Of a DNA stretch of 45,272 nucleotides, positions 1 to 8,623 are shown piece by piece. The translations under genes were made by a program, and so were the position numbers. The notes beneath the pieces are model-generated. The model did no database searches and had not been told where the DNA came from. It was given only the letters and a program-made list of their open reading frames with translations. Position 1 is the stretch's first letter; each line of letters opens with the position of its first letter. Origin of the DNA: Rubripirellula sp. (GTDB lineage Bacteria > Planctomycetota > Planctomycetia > Pirellulales > Pirellulaceae); the NCBI GenBank assembly GCA_012270065.1, contig JAAXJB010000039.1, positions 213,550-258,821 of the forward strand, in the 5' to 3' direction.

Positions 1-103
1 GGGAATGGCTGCGGGGGAATGGCTCGAAGCGACTTTCATCTACCCATGAAAGGGACAGCCCTTACGCCAGCATTGGCATGCTCGGGCATCAGATAAGACC
101 AAT

Positions 104-991
104 CTACAGAAAGCCCAAAAAAGCACGGCTGACCAGTCCGAATTGTTTTAGTTTTCCAACGGTTGGTCGTGAAGCCAAGACATCAAAATCGATTCCCCTG
201 ATCGCTTGCAGTGTCTCCAAACCACCATGCGCGAATAGCTTCACATCACATGACAACCACGGCGCAACCGAGTTGGCCAAGGGAAGCCCCGCATGAAACA
301 TCTGTTCGGCACGTTCGCATTCGCTCGCCAAAAGACGCCGCAGAGATTCAGATGTCGTGGTCTGATCAAGCATCGTGTCATCGACTCCGTACTGACGCAT
401 CTGGTCCTGAGGAAGATAGATCCGACCCATCGCGTAATCCCGGGCAACATCCTGCCAGAAATTAGCAAGTTGCAAGGCCGTGCAGATTTGGTCCGAAAGG
501 ATTCGATTTTCCTCCGAAAAAGACTGACCAAGATGCAACACAATGTGTCCAACAGGATTTGCCGAACGCTGGCAATACGCCAACAACTCCTCCACATTCT
601 CGTATCGGGTTTTGTGCTGATCCTGCCGAAATGCATCCAGCAAGTCCTCAAACGGCTTTCTGGGGATACTGAACTGGCGAATTGTCGCTTCCAGCGCAAC
701 GAAGAGCAGCTTTTCAGGCTGCCCCTTGAAGGCGAGGTCCAGTTGTTGCTGAAATTGGTCAAGCTCCCGCAAAGCCACCTCAGAGTCCGATGACTCATCT
801 GCCAGATCGTCAGCCGTTCGACAAAATGCATAAACATCGTAAAAAGGCTGCCGCATACGCCGAGGCAGGAGTACGCTCGCTACAAGAAAATTCTCGTAAT
901 GGGAAGTAGCCAGTTTTCTAGTATATTTCCGAGCTTGCTGGAGCAGACGGACATACTCAGCAGATTCATCATGGTTGGACGATGATGGCAC
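104..991 (-). CDS. hpnC: Squalene/phytoene synthase family protein, HpnC-like
   Basis: All-alpha prenyl synthase of the squalene/phytoene synthase family. In the HpnCDE route HpnC converts presqualene diphosphate to hydroxysqualene, a precursor of squalene and hopanoids. Visible signatures are SHYENF near the N-terminus, the first Asp-rich motif DDLADE and the second motif DVARD inside LANFWQDVARDY, which bind Mg-diphosphate. The frame stays open up to a TTG at 1084, but that would leave only 39 bp to the divergent ispH start, and the extra 31 residues are Ser/His/Gln-rich and unlike the family. I therefore prefer the GTG at 991 (295 aa, normal family length). No clear Shine-Dalgarno supports either start. 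HpnD and HpnE are not in the window, so HpnC rather than a plain phytoene synthase is a family-level call. Confidence 0.82.
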   Translation of the reverse strand: MPSSSNHDESAEYVRLLQQARKYTRKLATSHYENFLVASVLLPRRMRQPFYDVYAFCRTADDLADESSDSEVALRELDQFQQQLDLAFKGQPEKLLFVALEATIRQFSIPRKPFEDLLDAFRQDQHKTRYENVEELLAYCQRSANPVGHIVLHLGQSFSEENRILSDQICTALQLANFWQDVARDYAMGRIYLPQDQMRQYGVDDTMLDQTTTSESLRRLLASECERAEQMFHAGLPLANSVAPWLSCDVKLFAHGGLETLQAIRGIDFDVLASRPTVGKLKQFGLVSRAFLGFL

Positions 992-1123
992 TACACGGTT
1001 ATGCTGGCGAGTGTTCGCTGAAACCTCTAGGCTGGAATGGGGTTGGGAAGTTTCATGCCCCGGTAGTTCAGAGAACTGAGTCAAGACGGCACCACGGTAT
1101 TGGAAGACGACACTGGAACGGGA

Positions 1124-2071
1124 ATGAAAATCATATTGGCAGCCCCACGCGGCTTCTGCGCTGGCGTGAATATGGCGATCGAATCTCTGGATTTGACGTT
1201 AAGAAAATTCGGCACACCAGTCTATGTGTACCACGAGATAGTACACAATCAGTACGTAGTTGATCAGTTCCGCAAGAAGGGAGCCATCTTTGTCGATTCA
1301 GTGGAAGAGGTTCCCCCCGACAGCGTTCTTCTATTTTCAGCACACGGCGTTTCGCCGGAAATACGGTCCGCGGCCCGCGAGCGGAATCTCCATGCATTGG
1401 ATGCAACTTGCCCTCTGGTCACAAAGGTTCATCTGGAAGCGATAAAATATGCCAAACTGAACTACACGATCCTGCTGATCGGCCACGAAGGACATGACGA
1501 GGTCATCGGCACGATGGGGGAAGCACCAGAGGCCATCATTCTGGTAGAAGATGAGCAGGATGTTGACACCCTGAGCGTAGAGGACGAAACAAAACTCGCG
1601 TACCTGACACAGACAACACTCAGCGTTGATGATGCAAACCGCATCATCAGAAAAATCAAGGAGCGTTTCCCGAAAATCGAGAGTCCTCCCAAAGAAGACA
1701 TCTGCTATGCGACCCAGAATCGCCAAGAAGCCGTTCGACTGCTTTCTGATGATGCTGATGTGGTGATCGTGCTGGGTAGTCAAAACAGCAGCAACAGCCA
1801 ACGCCTCAAACAGCTCGCCAGCGAACGCGGCATCCCGGCATTTCTGATTGATGGGCCTCAGGACCTGGAAATGGAAGAACTGAATACTGACCAGACGGTA
1901 CTCATGACTGCTGGTGCAAGTGCACCAGAATCAGTCGTACAACAAACCGTTGAATGCCTCGTAGCAAAATTCAATGCAACGGTTGAATTGCAAACCATCA
2001 GAGAAGAATCCGTTCACTTTCCGCTACCCAAACCACTTCGCAGTTTTGCTGCGGAATTGAACAGTGATTAG
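1124..2071 (+). CDS. ispH: 4-hydroxy-3-methylbut-2-enyl diphosphate reductase
   Basis: Last enzyme of the MEP pathway; a [4Fe-4S] protein that reduces HMBPP to IPP and DMAPP. The three cluster-binding cysteines are visible: Cys12 in PRGFCAGV, Cys96 in DATCPLV and Cys194 in ICYATQNRQ. The conserved TQTTLSVDD and GSQNSSNSQRL segments that form the substrate pocket are also present. The frame can be opened at a TTG at 1100, but the ATG at 1124 gives the canonical MKIILAAPRGFC start and has a purine-rich GGAACGGGA directly upstream. Length 315 aa matches E. coli IspH. It lies head-to-head with hpnC, so a supplier of isoprenoid units and a user of them share one upstream region. Confidence 0.96.
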   Translation: MKIILAAPRGFCAGVNMAIESLDLTLRKFGTPVYVYHEIVHNQYVVDQFRKKGAIFVDSVEEVPPDSVLLFSAHGVSPEIRSAARERNLHALDATCPLVTKVHLEAIKYAKLNYTILLIGHEGHDEVIGTMGEAPEAIILVEDEQDVDTLSVEDETKLAYLTQTTLSVDDANRIIRKIKERFPKIESPPKEDICYATQNRQEAVRLLSDDADVVIVLGSQNSSNSQRLKQLASERGIPAFLIDGPQDLEMEELNTDQTVLMTAGASAPESVVQQTVECLVAKFNATVELQTIREESVHFPLPKPLRSFAAELNSD

Positions 2072-2307
2072 AGAACGCGACCGTGCAATGTGAATCTGCT
2101 TTCCAAGACGACGAAAGTTTGAAGTCGTAATCGAGCAGCACAAACCACGTTTTGCCGCCTTGAGCCCTGCAATGCCATTCCCTCAACCAGCGTCGCATTC
2201 CGGGAATCGAACGTGCCATGGAGATCTTGATCCCAGATGTTATTCAGGCAGGTCTTCTCTAGAAGAAGGCATTCATTGCCCCGCACCCAAAACCAGAATC
2301 GTATCAA

Positions 2308-3741
2308 ATGGATGACCCGAACTTCCTGTCACTGGTGCCTGCAGTCGTAGCCATCTCGCTTGCCTTTTGGACTCGACAGGTTCTGCTGTCGCTTTTTCTG
2401 GGCGTTGTTTCAGCTGGGCTCGTTCTCTGGTACCACACCGGTGATGTCCGTGAAGCCAATTTCGTTGCCAATTTTTTCATTCCCGCCTTGGGCGATGAAA
2501 AATACGCAAAGATCCTGTTGATTTATCTTTGGTGTCTGGGCGGCCTGTTGGGCATTTGGGGTAAGACCGGTGGCGCACTTCAATTTGCGAAAGTGGTCGG
2601 AGGGCGGATCGCGAAAGGCCCCAGATCATCGATGGTATTTGGCTGGTTGCTGGGATGCGTTTTTCATCAAGGCGGCACCGTGAGCACCGTGCTGGCCGGA
2701 ACAACCGTCAAACCAGTAACCGACAGACATCGGGTTTCGCATGAAGAACTTTCGTATGTCGTTGATTCCACCGCATCACCAGTGGCAACCATTCTTCCAT
2801 TCAACGCATGGCCAGCGTATGTCGCCGCTCTCGTGGTGGGCACGGTCCCGAGTTGCTTTCCTGATCTCGATACCAGCACTGCCTTCTTTTTCTCCAGCAT
2901 CCGCTACAACTTTTATGCCTTCATCGCTGTAGGCATGACACTGTTGACCGCACTCGAGTTCTGGCCCTTGGTTGGCAGAAAAATGTCTGCCGCACGGCAA
3001 CGTGCACGCGAAACCGGGAAACTCGACGCAGACAATGCTTCTCCTATGCTCATCGTGCAAAGCGATGATTTCGATCCGGCAAAACCGACAGCAGGATACA
3101 CACCAAGCGTACTGGACTTCGTGATTCCCATTAGCATCCTGCTTACGATCGCGATCATACCTTACGCATTTTTTGAGACAAATCTGATCGAAGAAGCTTT
3201 CATGACATGCCTGCTCTCCGCCATGATGCTTGCATGGCTCCGGGGGATGAAAATCAGTGACATCATGGATGGCTTTCTCAATGGATGCAAAACCATGACC
3301 ATTGGGGCCATCATCCTCGGTCTCGCGGTCACGATCGGGTTTGTATCAAAGGAACTCCACACGGCGGACTACGTCGTCAGCGTGATTGGGGGAAATATCC
3401 CGGCCCTTGCCCTGCCTGCCATTCTGACTCTGTTGTGCATGTTGATTGCGTTCGCATGTGGAAGCAGCTGGAGTACTTACGCAGTGGTGTTTCCGATTGC
3501 GATGCCACTCGCTTGGTCTATCCATGAAGATCCGGCTTATCTTTCTATCTGCTTTGGTGCTGTTCTGGGCGGTGCCGTGTTCGGAGACCAATGTTCTCCG
3601 ATTTCTGACACAACCATCCTTTCGTCCATGTTTACCGGCTGTGACCTGATGGACCATGTCACCACGCAATTACCTCTAGCGTTGATGGCGGCCGTCATGG
3701 GAATCGTCTGCAGTACGCTGGCAGTCGCGCTCGTCATATAA
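2308..3741 (+). CDS. NhaC-family Na+/H+ antiporter-like membrane protein
   Basis: Multi-pass inner-membrane carrier of 477 aa, resembling the NhaC antiporter family (ion-transporter superfamily). Hydrophobic segments run through nearly the whole chain, starting at about residues 7-42. Family-type glycine/serine-rich turns are seen in VFHQGGTVSTVLAG, DSTASPVATILPFNAWPAY and, near the C-terminus, ACGSSWSTYAVVFPIAMPL followed by GAVLGGAVFGDQCSPISDTTILSS. The GDxCSPISDTT pattern is typical of NhaC-type proteins. A hydrophilic loop lies at about residues 220-260. Likely role is Na+ (or small organic ion) exchange for protons, but substrate cannot be read from sequence; related carriers move lactate/malate. 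A 236-bp gap separates it from ispH and I see no strong Shine-Dalgarno before the ATG. Confidence 0.85.
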   Translation: MDDPNFLSLVPAVVAISLAFWTRQVLLSLFLGVVSAGLVLWYHTGDVREANFVANFFIPALGDEKYAKILLIYLWCLGGLLGIWGKTGGALQFAKVVGGRIAKGPRSSMVFGWLLGCVFHQGGTVSTVLAGTTVKPVTDRHRVSHEELSYVVDSTASPVATILPFNAWPAYVAALVVGTVPSCFPDLDTSTAFFFSSIRYNFYAFIAVGMTLLTALEFWPLVGRKMSAARQRARETGKLDADNASPMLIVQSDDFDPAKPTAGYTPSVLDFVIPISILLTIAIIPYAFFETNLIEEAFMTCLLSAMMLAWLRGMKISDIMDGFLNGCKTMTIGAIILGLAVTIGFVSKELHTADYVVSVIGGNIPALALPAILTLLCMLIAFACGSSWSTYAVVFPIAMPLAWSIHEDPAYLSICFGAVLGGAVFGDQCSPISDTTILSSMFTGCDLMDHVTTQLPLALMAAVMGIVCSTLAVALVI

Positions 3742-3868
3742 AAACAGCTTTTTTCTGCTGGTATCATCTGAACCTTCAGAGGCTGGATTGACTCTTGACA
3801 TGCACTTGATGGCGCGTAGCCACCAACAAAGATCACAAAAGATCGTACTGACGACGAGGGAACAATCT

Positions 3869-5350
3869 GTGAACGAACTCATTCCCACCGGCGATTCGAC
3901 CGCTATTCTGCCTGCCGGAAAAAATGTGACACCCGTCAAAGTTTTTGGCAACGAGGTGATCCGCAATTCATTCGACTCGATCTGTCTTCAGCAAGCCATC
4001 AACTGCCGAAAAGCTCCTGGCGTCACAGAAGTCATTCTGAACCCCGATGCACACTGTGGTTACGGCGCTCCGATTGGCTGTGTGCTTGCCTCACCTACGC
4101 ATATTTATCCCGGGCCTGTCGGATTTGACATCAAGTGTTCGATGAGCCTTCTGCAAACGGACCTGCCGGAAGACGCAGTTGATGACAAACGTACGCGACG
4201 CGAATTGATTCATGCTATCTGTCGCCGGATTCCAACAGGGGCAGGAAAGGGCTCAAGGCACGTCCCAAACAGTCGGCGAATCACAAGGGCGATCGGCAAT
4301 GAAGTTCTGACTCACGGTGCCTCTCGACAAGCTACCAATGAACTTGGGATTCCCGATCATTGGACTTCAAGATGTGAAGATTCTTTTCACACCGGGCATG
4401 ACGGTTCGGCTGATTGTCTAAAGATGCGGCTGGAAGAACTTCGAAATGAAAAGGGTTTTCAAAACTACGATCGGAAGCTCGATCAACTGGGTTCTTATGG
4501 GGGCGGAAATCATTTCGGCGAATGCGAAATCGTGGAAATTCAAAACAATGATCATTCCCGCTGTGTCGCAGACGTCTTCGGGCTCCAACACCGAAGAATC
4601 GCTTTTCTCTCACACTGCGGGTCTCGAGGAATCGGACACCGCCTCGCAACCGGACAATTTCAGGCACTTGAAAATCACTTCGACCGCTGGAACATTTCCT
4701 ACCCAGCGGACGATAAACAGTTGGTCTACGCACCTATTGGTACCAAAGAGGCAGACAATTATCTCGATGACATGGCGATGGGAGCAAACTTTGCAACGGT
4801 CAATCACCTGCTAATCAATGCTCTGGTTCTGGAAGCATTCCAAGAGGTCATTCCGGGAACCCAAGGTAACCTTGTCTACTTCATCAGCCATAACATCGCA
4901 CAGAGGGAAATCATCAGGGGTGAACCAACATGGATTCACCGCAAAGGCGCAACTCGCGCACTGCCTGCTGGGCATGCAACCCTGAAAAATACTCCGTTTG
5001 CACAAACGGGACACCCAATCCTGCTGCCAGGGAATCCGCAAGCTGGCTCGGCGGTTATGGTTGGTTTACCGGATGCAGAAAAGAGTTGCTTCAGCGTAAA
5101 CCATGGCGCTGGACGAAGACTGGGGCGTCGCCGTGCAATCCGCGAACTTGACCAACAACAGGTCAATGCGTCTTTTGAGGCAGCCGACATCCTCACCAAC
5201 TGCCGCAGTTACCCAAGAGACGAAGCGCCGGCAGCTTACAAGGATTTTGAACAGGTCGTCCAAAGTGTTGAATCTGCGGGACTCGCAACACAGATCGCCC
5301 GGCTGCGTGCGAGATTCGTTATCAAAGATGCATCCGCAGCAGACGACTGA
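3869..5350 (+). CDS. rtcB: RNA-splicing ligase RtcB family
   Basis: GTP/Mn-dependent RNA ligase joining 2',3'-cyclic phosphate (or 3'-phosphate) to 5'-OH ends; used for tRNA or rRNA repair. Signatures in order: PDAHCGYGAPIG (~59-70), VGFDIKCS with the metal-binding Cys (~Cys90), GSYGGGNHFGECEIV, HCGSRGIGH, HNIAQRE and SVNHGAGRRLGRRRA, where His412 corresponds to the guanylylated His. The tail RLRARFVIKDA is the usual RtcB ending. The frame opens at 3788, but GTG 3869 is better: it has GAGGGA 8-9 nt upstream and trims a 27-residue nonconserved lead. 493 aa is normal. No rtcA, archease or rtcR is adjacent, so its control and substrate are not indicated here. Confidence 0.94.
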   Translation: MNELIPTGDSTAILPAGKNVTPVKVFGNEVIRNSFDSICLQQAINCRKAPGVTEVILNPDAHCGYGAPIGCVLASPTHIYPGPVGFDIKCSMSLLQTDLPEDAVDDKRTRRELIHAICRRIPTGAGKGSRHVPNSRRITRAIGNEVLTHGASRQATNELGIPDHWTSRCEDSFHTGHDGSADCLKMRLEELRNEKGFQNYDRKLDQLGSYGGGNHFGECEIVEIQNNDHSRCVADVFGLQHRRIAFLSHCGSRGIGHRLATGQFQALENHFDRWNISYPADDKQLVYAPIGTKEADNYLDDMAMGANFATVNHLLINALVLEAFQEVIPGTQGNLVYFISHNIAQREIIRGEPTWIHRKGATRALPAGHATLKNTPFAQTGHPILLPGNPQAGSAVMVGLPDAEKSCFSVNHGAGRRLGRRRAIRELDQQQVNASFEAADILTNCRSYPRDEAPAAYKDFEQVVQSVESAGLATQIARLRARFVIKDASAADD

Positions 5351-5463
5351 CCTGCCGTGAACCCTCATCCACATGAAGATCTGGATGGCTCACCCATGGT
5401 CATTTCAGCTGCCCGCCGGAAACCAAAACCAGAAAACCAAGATAATGATATTCTGCTGCGCGT

Positions 5464-6774
5464 TCATTGCTCTGGTTTTGCATCATCCAAATCTGCGACG
5501 CTGAACTGTTTAATGAGAGCATCTGTTCCTGGATCATGCCCCTGAATCATCAATGTGCCTGCATCCAGTCGTAAACCGCGTCGAGGATTTTCATCACTTT
5601 TGCGATCGTCAAACCAGTCACTTACCTGCACACCGTTGACCCAGGCTGCCATGGCTGGTCCATGCGCGACCAGCACGACGGTAGCGAATTTGTCAGTTTC
5701 GCCGGCAACTACTCTCGCGTCCTGACGCCGGAAAATACCTCCCGTGCCACAGTCGGCCGGCGTTAGCGGATCACCATCCTTGAGTTCATTACTCAATTGG
5801 CATTCGTAGCCCATCATCACGTCTCCAGGAATACAGCGAAAAAAGATTCCCGAGTTCATTTCAGCAAGCGGAAGTTTATATTCGGCCAACAGCACAAAAT
5901 CACCAAATGACCGCTTGGACTCCAACTGGGTTCGACCACCTTTCACGCGCAGGTTGCCGTCCTCAGTCACACTGAATTCGCCAGGCATCTCCGGGTACTT
6001 CGTCCACTCCGTCAACTCATCATCAAGAAGCGACTTCAAACCCAGCGGTCGGAGACGGACATTGCGAAATTCGACACGACCAGAGTTGTACTGCAAACCA
6101 ATCCTTCCCTCGTGAAGCCCAACATCATCTGTATAGTCACACACATCAAGGTCATCCACAGAAACTTGCAGTCTGCTGCCATCCATCACCAGCTTCATGG
6201 TGTGCCAATCCGCCGGATCAGTGGTGACGTCTTCGGCTTTTTTTCGCTTCACGATTCCCCCGGTCGGGAATGGATTTGCCTTGGGCGCAATGTTTACCTC
6301 GTAACAATCCTCGGCAGGGTTTTTCGGATTCAATGGCGTTCGAAGAAAAACTCCACTGTTGGTTTCGGGATCTGCTTTGAATTCCAAACTCAATTCAAAA
6401 TCTTTCCAGGGCACAGAGGTACACAGTAGACAGGCATCACCTTGGTCAACCACGATTTTTCCATCTTCAACTCGCCAATTCGCTTCTCCAGCTATTTGCC
6501 ATCCAAACAAAGTGGATCCGTCAAACAGGCGAATCCATCCTTCTGAAACCTGCTCATCTGGTAAACGTGCCGACAGCAAGTCCTCAGCGCTCACTTCAAC
6601 CTGTGCGGACTCGGGCTCATTGACGTTTGGCTTCACAACCTGCTGATCGCCGGTCGATTCTGCCGAAACGTTATCGTCAGCTACCGGTTCAACTTTGCCC
6701 GGCTGACAGCCGCTGGCTGCCAAGATCAACCAGACGAGTACGAGACCGGAACAATTCGTAATTGTGCGTATCAT
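5464..6774 (-). CDS. Lipoprotein with two DUF1080 (3-keto-disaccharide hydrolase-like) domains
   Basis: Predicted exported lipoprotein, 436 aa from ATG 6774. The N-terminus MIRTITNCSG is followed by a hydrophobic stretch and a lipobox LAASGC, so the mature protein would begin at that Cys and be lipid-anchored. After an acidic linker there are two similar beta-rich domains: one beginning GWIRLFDGSTLFGW (about residues 77-245) and one beginning SLLDDELTEW (about 250-425). Both carry the family's NSGVFLR / NSGIFFR strand, and the second ends with the typical IQGHDPGTD. DUF1080/3-keto-disaccharide hydrolase proteins act on oxidised sugars and are much expanded in planctomycetes; substrate here is unknown. 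An upstream in-frame ATG (6822) lies inside the sulfotransferase gene and would mask the lipobox. Confidence 0.85.
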   Translation of the reverse strand: MIRTITNCSGLVLVWLILAASGCQPGKVEPVADDNVSAESTGDQQVVKPNVNEPESAQVEVSAEDLLSARLPDEQVSEGWIRLFDGSTLFGWQIAGEANWRVEDGKIVVDQGDACLLCTSVPWKDFELSLEFKADPETNSGVFLRTPLNPKNPAEDCYEVNIAPKANPFPTGGIVKRKKAEDVTTDPADWHTMKLVMDGSRLQVSVDDLDVCDYTDDVGLHEGRIGLQYNSGRVEFRNVRLRPLGLKSLLDDELTEWTKYPEMPGEFSVTEDGNLRVKGGRTQLESKRSFGDFVLLAEYKLPLAEMNSGIFFRCIPGDVMMGYECQLSNELKDGDPLTPADCGTGGIFRRQDARVVAGETDKFATVVLVAHGPAMAAWVNGVQVSDWFDDRKSDENPRRGLRLDAGTLMIQGHDPGTDALIKQFSVADLDDAKPEQ

Positions 6775-6781
6775 GATTCGC

Positions 6782-8206
6782 TTACCTATATCCGTAACGT
6801 TCAAAGTATTCATGCCATGCATCTAGAATCATTGCTTCTTTGTCCGGCGGAAGCTGATGCTGGTTGCGTTGATAGTGTTTGTGTTCAGACTCGGCCCACT
6901 CCCGAATCGTTGGTTCAACCGACTCGAAGTCACTCAGTCTCAATGTTTCATAGATTGTGCGCAATGTTTCAATCGGATTTTCCGTAAGATCTTCGAAGCG
7001 AACATCAATCATGCGTGTCGATTCGATGGAATCGCGTTGCGTATGGAAAGCCTCGTACATCCTGCTGAGGCACTCCAGAACATACTGTTCGTTGTGCACA
7101 TGGCTTGGATTCTGTAGCGCCTGCACATCGTCCAGGCCTCGCCACAAACGGCAAGTGGATGGGAAAAGATCACGCGGGTCACGCGTGATGTGAATGAATT
7201 TGGCTTCCGGGAATTCGCGTGCCAACCAGCCCACGCGTCCTGTGTGGGTGGGACTCTTGATAATCAGTGGACGCCCAGTTCCGATACTCACCGTGAGCAA
7301 AAATGACCGCAGAGCAACCATCCAACTTTGCCGTTCATCATCACTGACCCCGTCGAAGTCGAGGAAATCCATATCGACTGCAGGCTCATTCGGAAAAGCA
7401 ATTCGGCGATACGGTGATGGCTGCCCCAAGTTCATCAGAGCAAATTCATCCTCCTGAGGACGCTCCCAACCCGCTGCCATGTTATCCATCGGTCTTTTCC
7501 CCGGCAGTAACCAGGCCGCGAATCGGCGAAAAAACCATTCCGAGACCAGAAAGTGGCTGGGCGCGAAACACTGAAATGTGGAAGGACTGCTCAATCGCTC
7601 ATCGCGAACCATCAATTCATGCAGCAACGTTGTGCCGCTTCTCCAGTGTCCGACAATGAAAACAGGAGGACCATGTAGTTCTGCATCAGCCAGCTTTCGC
7701 CGAAAAAGAAGGCTCTGAAGCCAATGGAGCAGCGTATTGAATGGAGTCGCAAATGTAATGGCGATGGCCAGCAGTAAGCGTGACGGATGCACGCGGAACC
7801 GCCCTTGGCGAAGTAGTCGCCACCACGATCCGGGGCGCATTCCGTGCCAAAAACGTGGTGAATAGAAGGGATAATGGTGGAAATTCCCTTTGGAAGTATC
7901 TCTCGACTCCGCTCTTGAGCCACCATTTTCACCTGCTTTTTGGCTCGTACTGGCCTCGGCACTACCATTCGCCGTTTGTGCTGCAGGCTGGCTTTTGAGA
8001 TGCGCAGTCCCTTTCGATGCAGCATCACCGTCAATTGACGCTGCACTGGACGTAAGTTCTGAGGACGAATTTTGCGGTCGAGACGACTCAGTCAAGAAAT
8101 TTGGCCGGGATGAACGAATTAGATTGGAACCAAAATGCTCCCAACACTGTAGTTGACTACCGTGCAGTCGTGCAGCGGGATATCTTGCTGGTACGCATGG
8201 ATCCAC
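6782..8206 (-). CDS. Sulfotransferase family protein with Ser/Ala-rich N-terminal extension
   Basis: PAPS-dependent sulfotransferase of the Sulfotransferase_3 type. The 5'-phosphosulfate loop GHWRSGTTLLHEL is at about residues 186-198 and the 3'-phosphate site ITRDPRDLFPST at about 340-351. A hydrophobic segment (about 143-168) precedes the P-loop, suggesting membrane association. The first ~105 residues are Ser/Ala/Gln-rich low complexity and not conserved in the family; the ATG at 8206 is the most upstream, and a TTG at 8095 or a later start is possible, so the 5' end is uncertain. Acceptor molecule cannot be told from sequence. Its last codons, AGG followed by the TAA stop, sit just before the DUF1080 lipoprotein start, implying co-expression. 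Confidence 0.85.
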   Translation of the reverse strand: MDPCVPARYPAARLHGSQLQCWEHFGSNLIRSSRPNFLTESSRPQNSSSELTSSAASIDGDAASKGTAHLKSQPAAQTANGSAEASTSQKAGENGGSRAESRDTSKGNFHHYPFYSPRFWHGMRPGSWWRLLRQGRFRVHPSRLLLAIAITFATPFNTLLHWLQSLLFRRKLADAELHGPPVFIVGHWRSGTTLLHELMVRDERLSSPSTFQCFAPSHFLVSEWFFRRFAAWLLPGKRPMDNMAAGWERPQEDEFALMNLGQPSPYRRIAFPNEPAVDMDFLDFDGVSDDERQSWMVALRSFLLTVSIGTGRPLIIKSPTHTGRVGWLAREFPEAKFIHITRDPRDLFPSTCRLWRGLDDVQALQNPSHVHNEQYVLECLSRMYEAFHTQRDSIESTRMIDVRFEDLTENPIETLRTIYETLRLSDFESVEPTIREWAESEHKHYQRNQHQLPPDKEAMILDAWHEYFERYGYR

Positions 8207-8278
8207 TCAAACGTTGCTCCACAATGGACTGTCTTTTGAGCTGTTTTCACACAAAATCCCCGAATCACCAGCAATTTC

Positions 8279-8608
8279 ATGCCAACGACGCCCGAATCCG
8301 CAGACGAACTGTCGATTGCCGATCTACAGCGTCATATTCACCAGATGTACTACGAAAAAGATGTCGCGCGGGGTGCTGACGGAACATTCATGTGGTTAAT
8401 GGAGGAGATTGGTGAACTGGCTGCCGCTCTCCGTGGTGATGACCGGGAGAATTTGGCCGAAGAATTCGCAGACGTGATCGCATGGTTGGCTACGATCGCG
8501 AATGTGGTCGATATCGACCTGAATGCCGCGTTGCAAGCCAAATACGGTCGTGGATGCCCGGGCTGTGCCCGGCTGGTTTGCGTATGCCCCAATTCAGAGA
8601 AGCCCTAA
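8279..8608 (+). CDS. MazG-like nucleotide pyrophosphohydrolase
   Basis: Small all-alpha NTP-pyrophosphatase-like protein, 109 aa. The metal-binding acid motifs of the MazG fold are visible as EEIGEL (first ExxE) and EEFADV (ExxD) about 20 residues apart, enough for one MazG domain. Members hydrolyse (d)NTPs to NMP and pyrophosphate, often for house-cleaning of aberrant nucleotides. Unusual is the C-terminus CPGCARLVCVCPN, four cysteines in CxxC-x4-CxC spacing, which could bind a metal. It sits 15 bp before the next gene and is divergent from the sulfotransferase gene, with about 70 bp between. Confidence 0.85.
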   Translation: MPTTPESADELSIADLQRHIHQMYYEKDVARGADGTFMWLMEEIGELAAALRGDDRENLAEEFADVIAWLATIANVVDIDLNAALQAKYGRGCPGCARLVCVCPNSEKP

Positions 8609-8623
8609 AGCACAACAGATTGC

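Noticed and set aside
1-103. Repeat GGGAATGGCT (1-10 and 15-24) and possible gene start at the left edge
   Set aside because: Only two short copies, and all minus-strand ATGs there are followed by early stops; nothing can be supported.
2180-2230. tRNA-like T-arm on the minus strand (GTTCGATTC)
   Set aside because: The flanking bases do not pair to a T stem and no acceptor or anticodon arm can be built.
2068-2307. 79-codon minus-strand frame in the ispH-nhaC gap
   Set aside because: Cys/Arg/Trp-rich, no motif and no ribosome site; partly antisense to the upstream gap and looks like chance.
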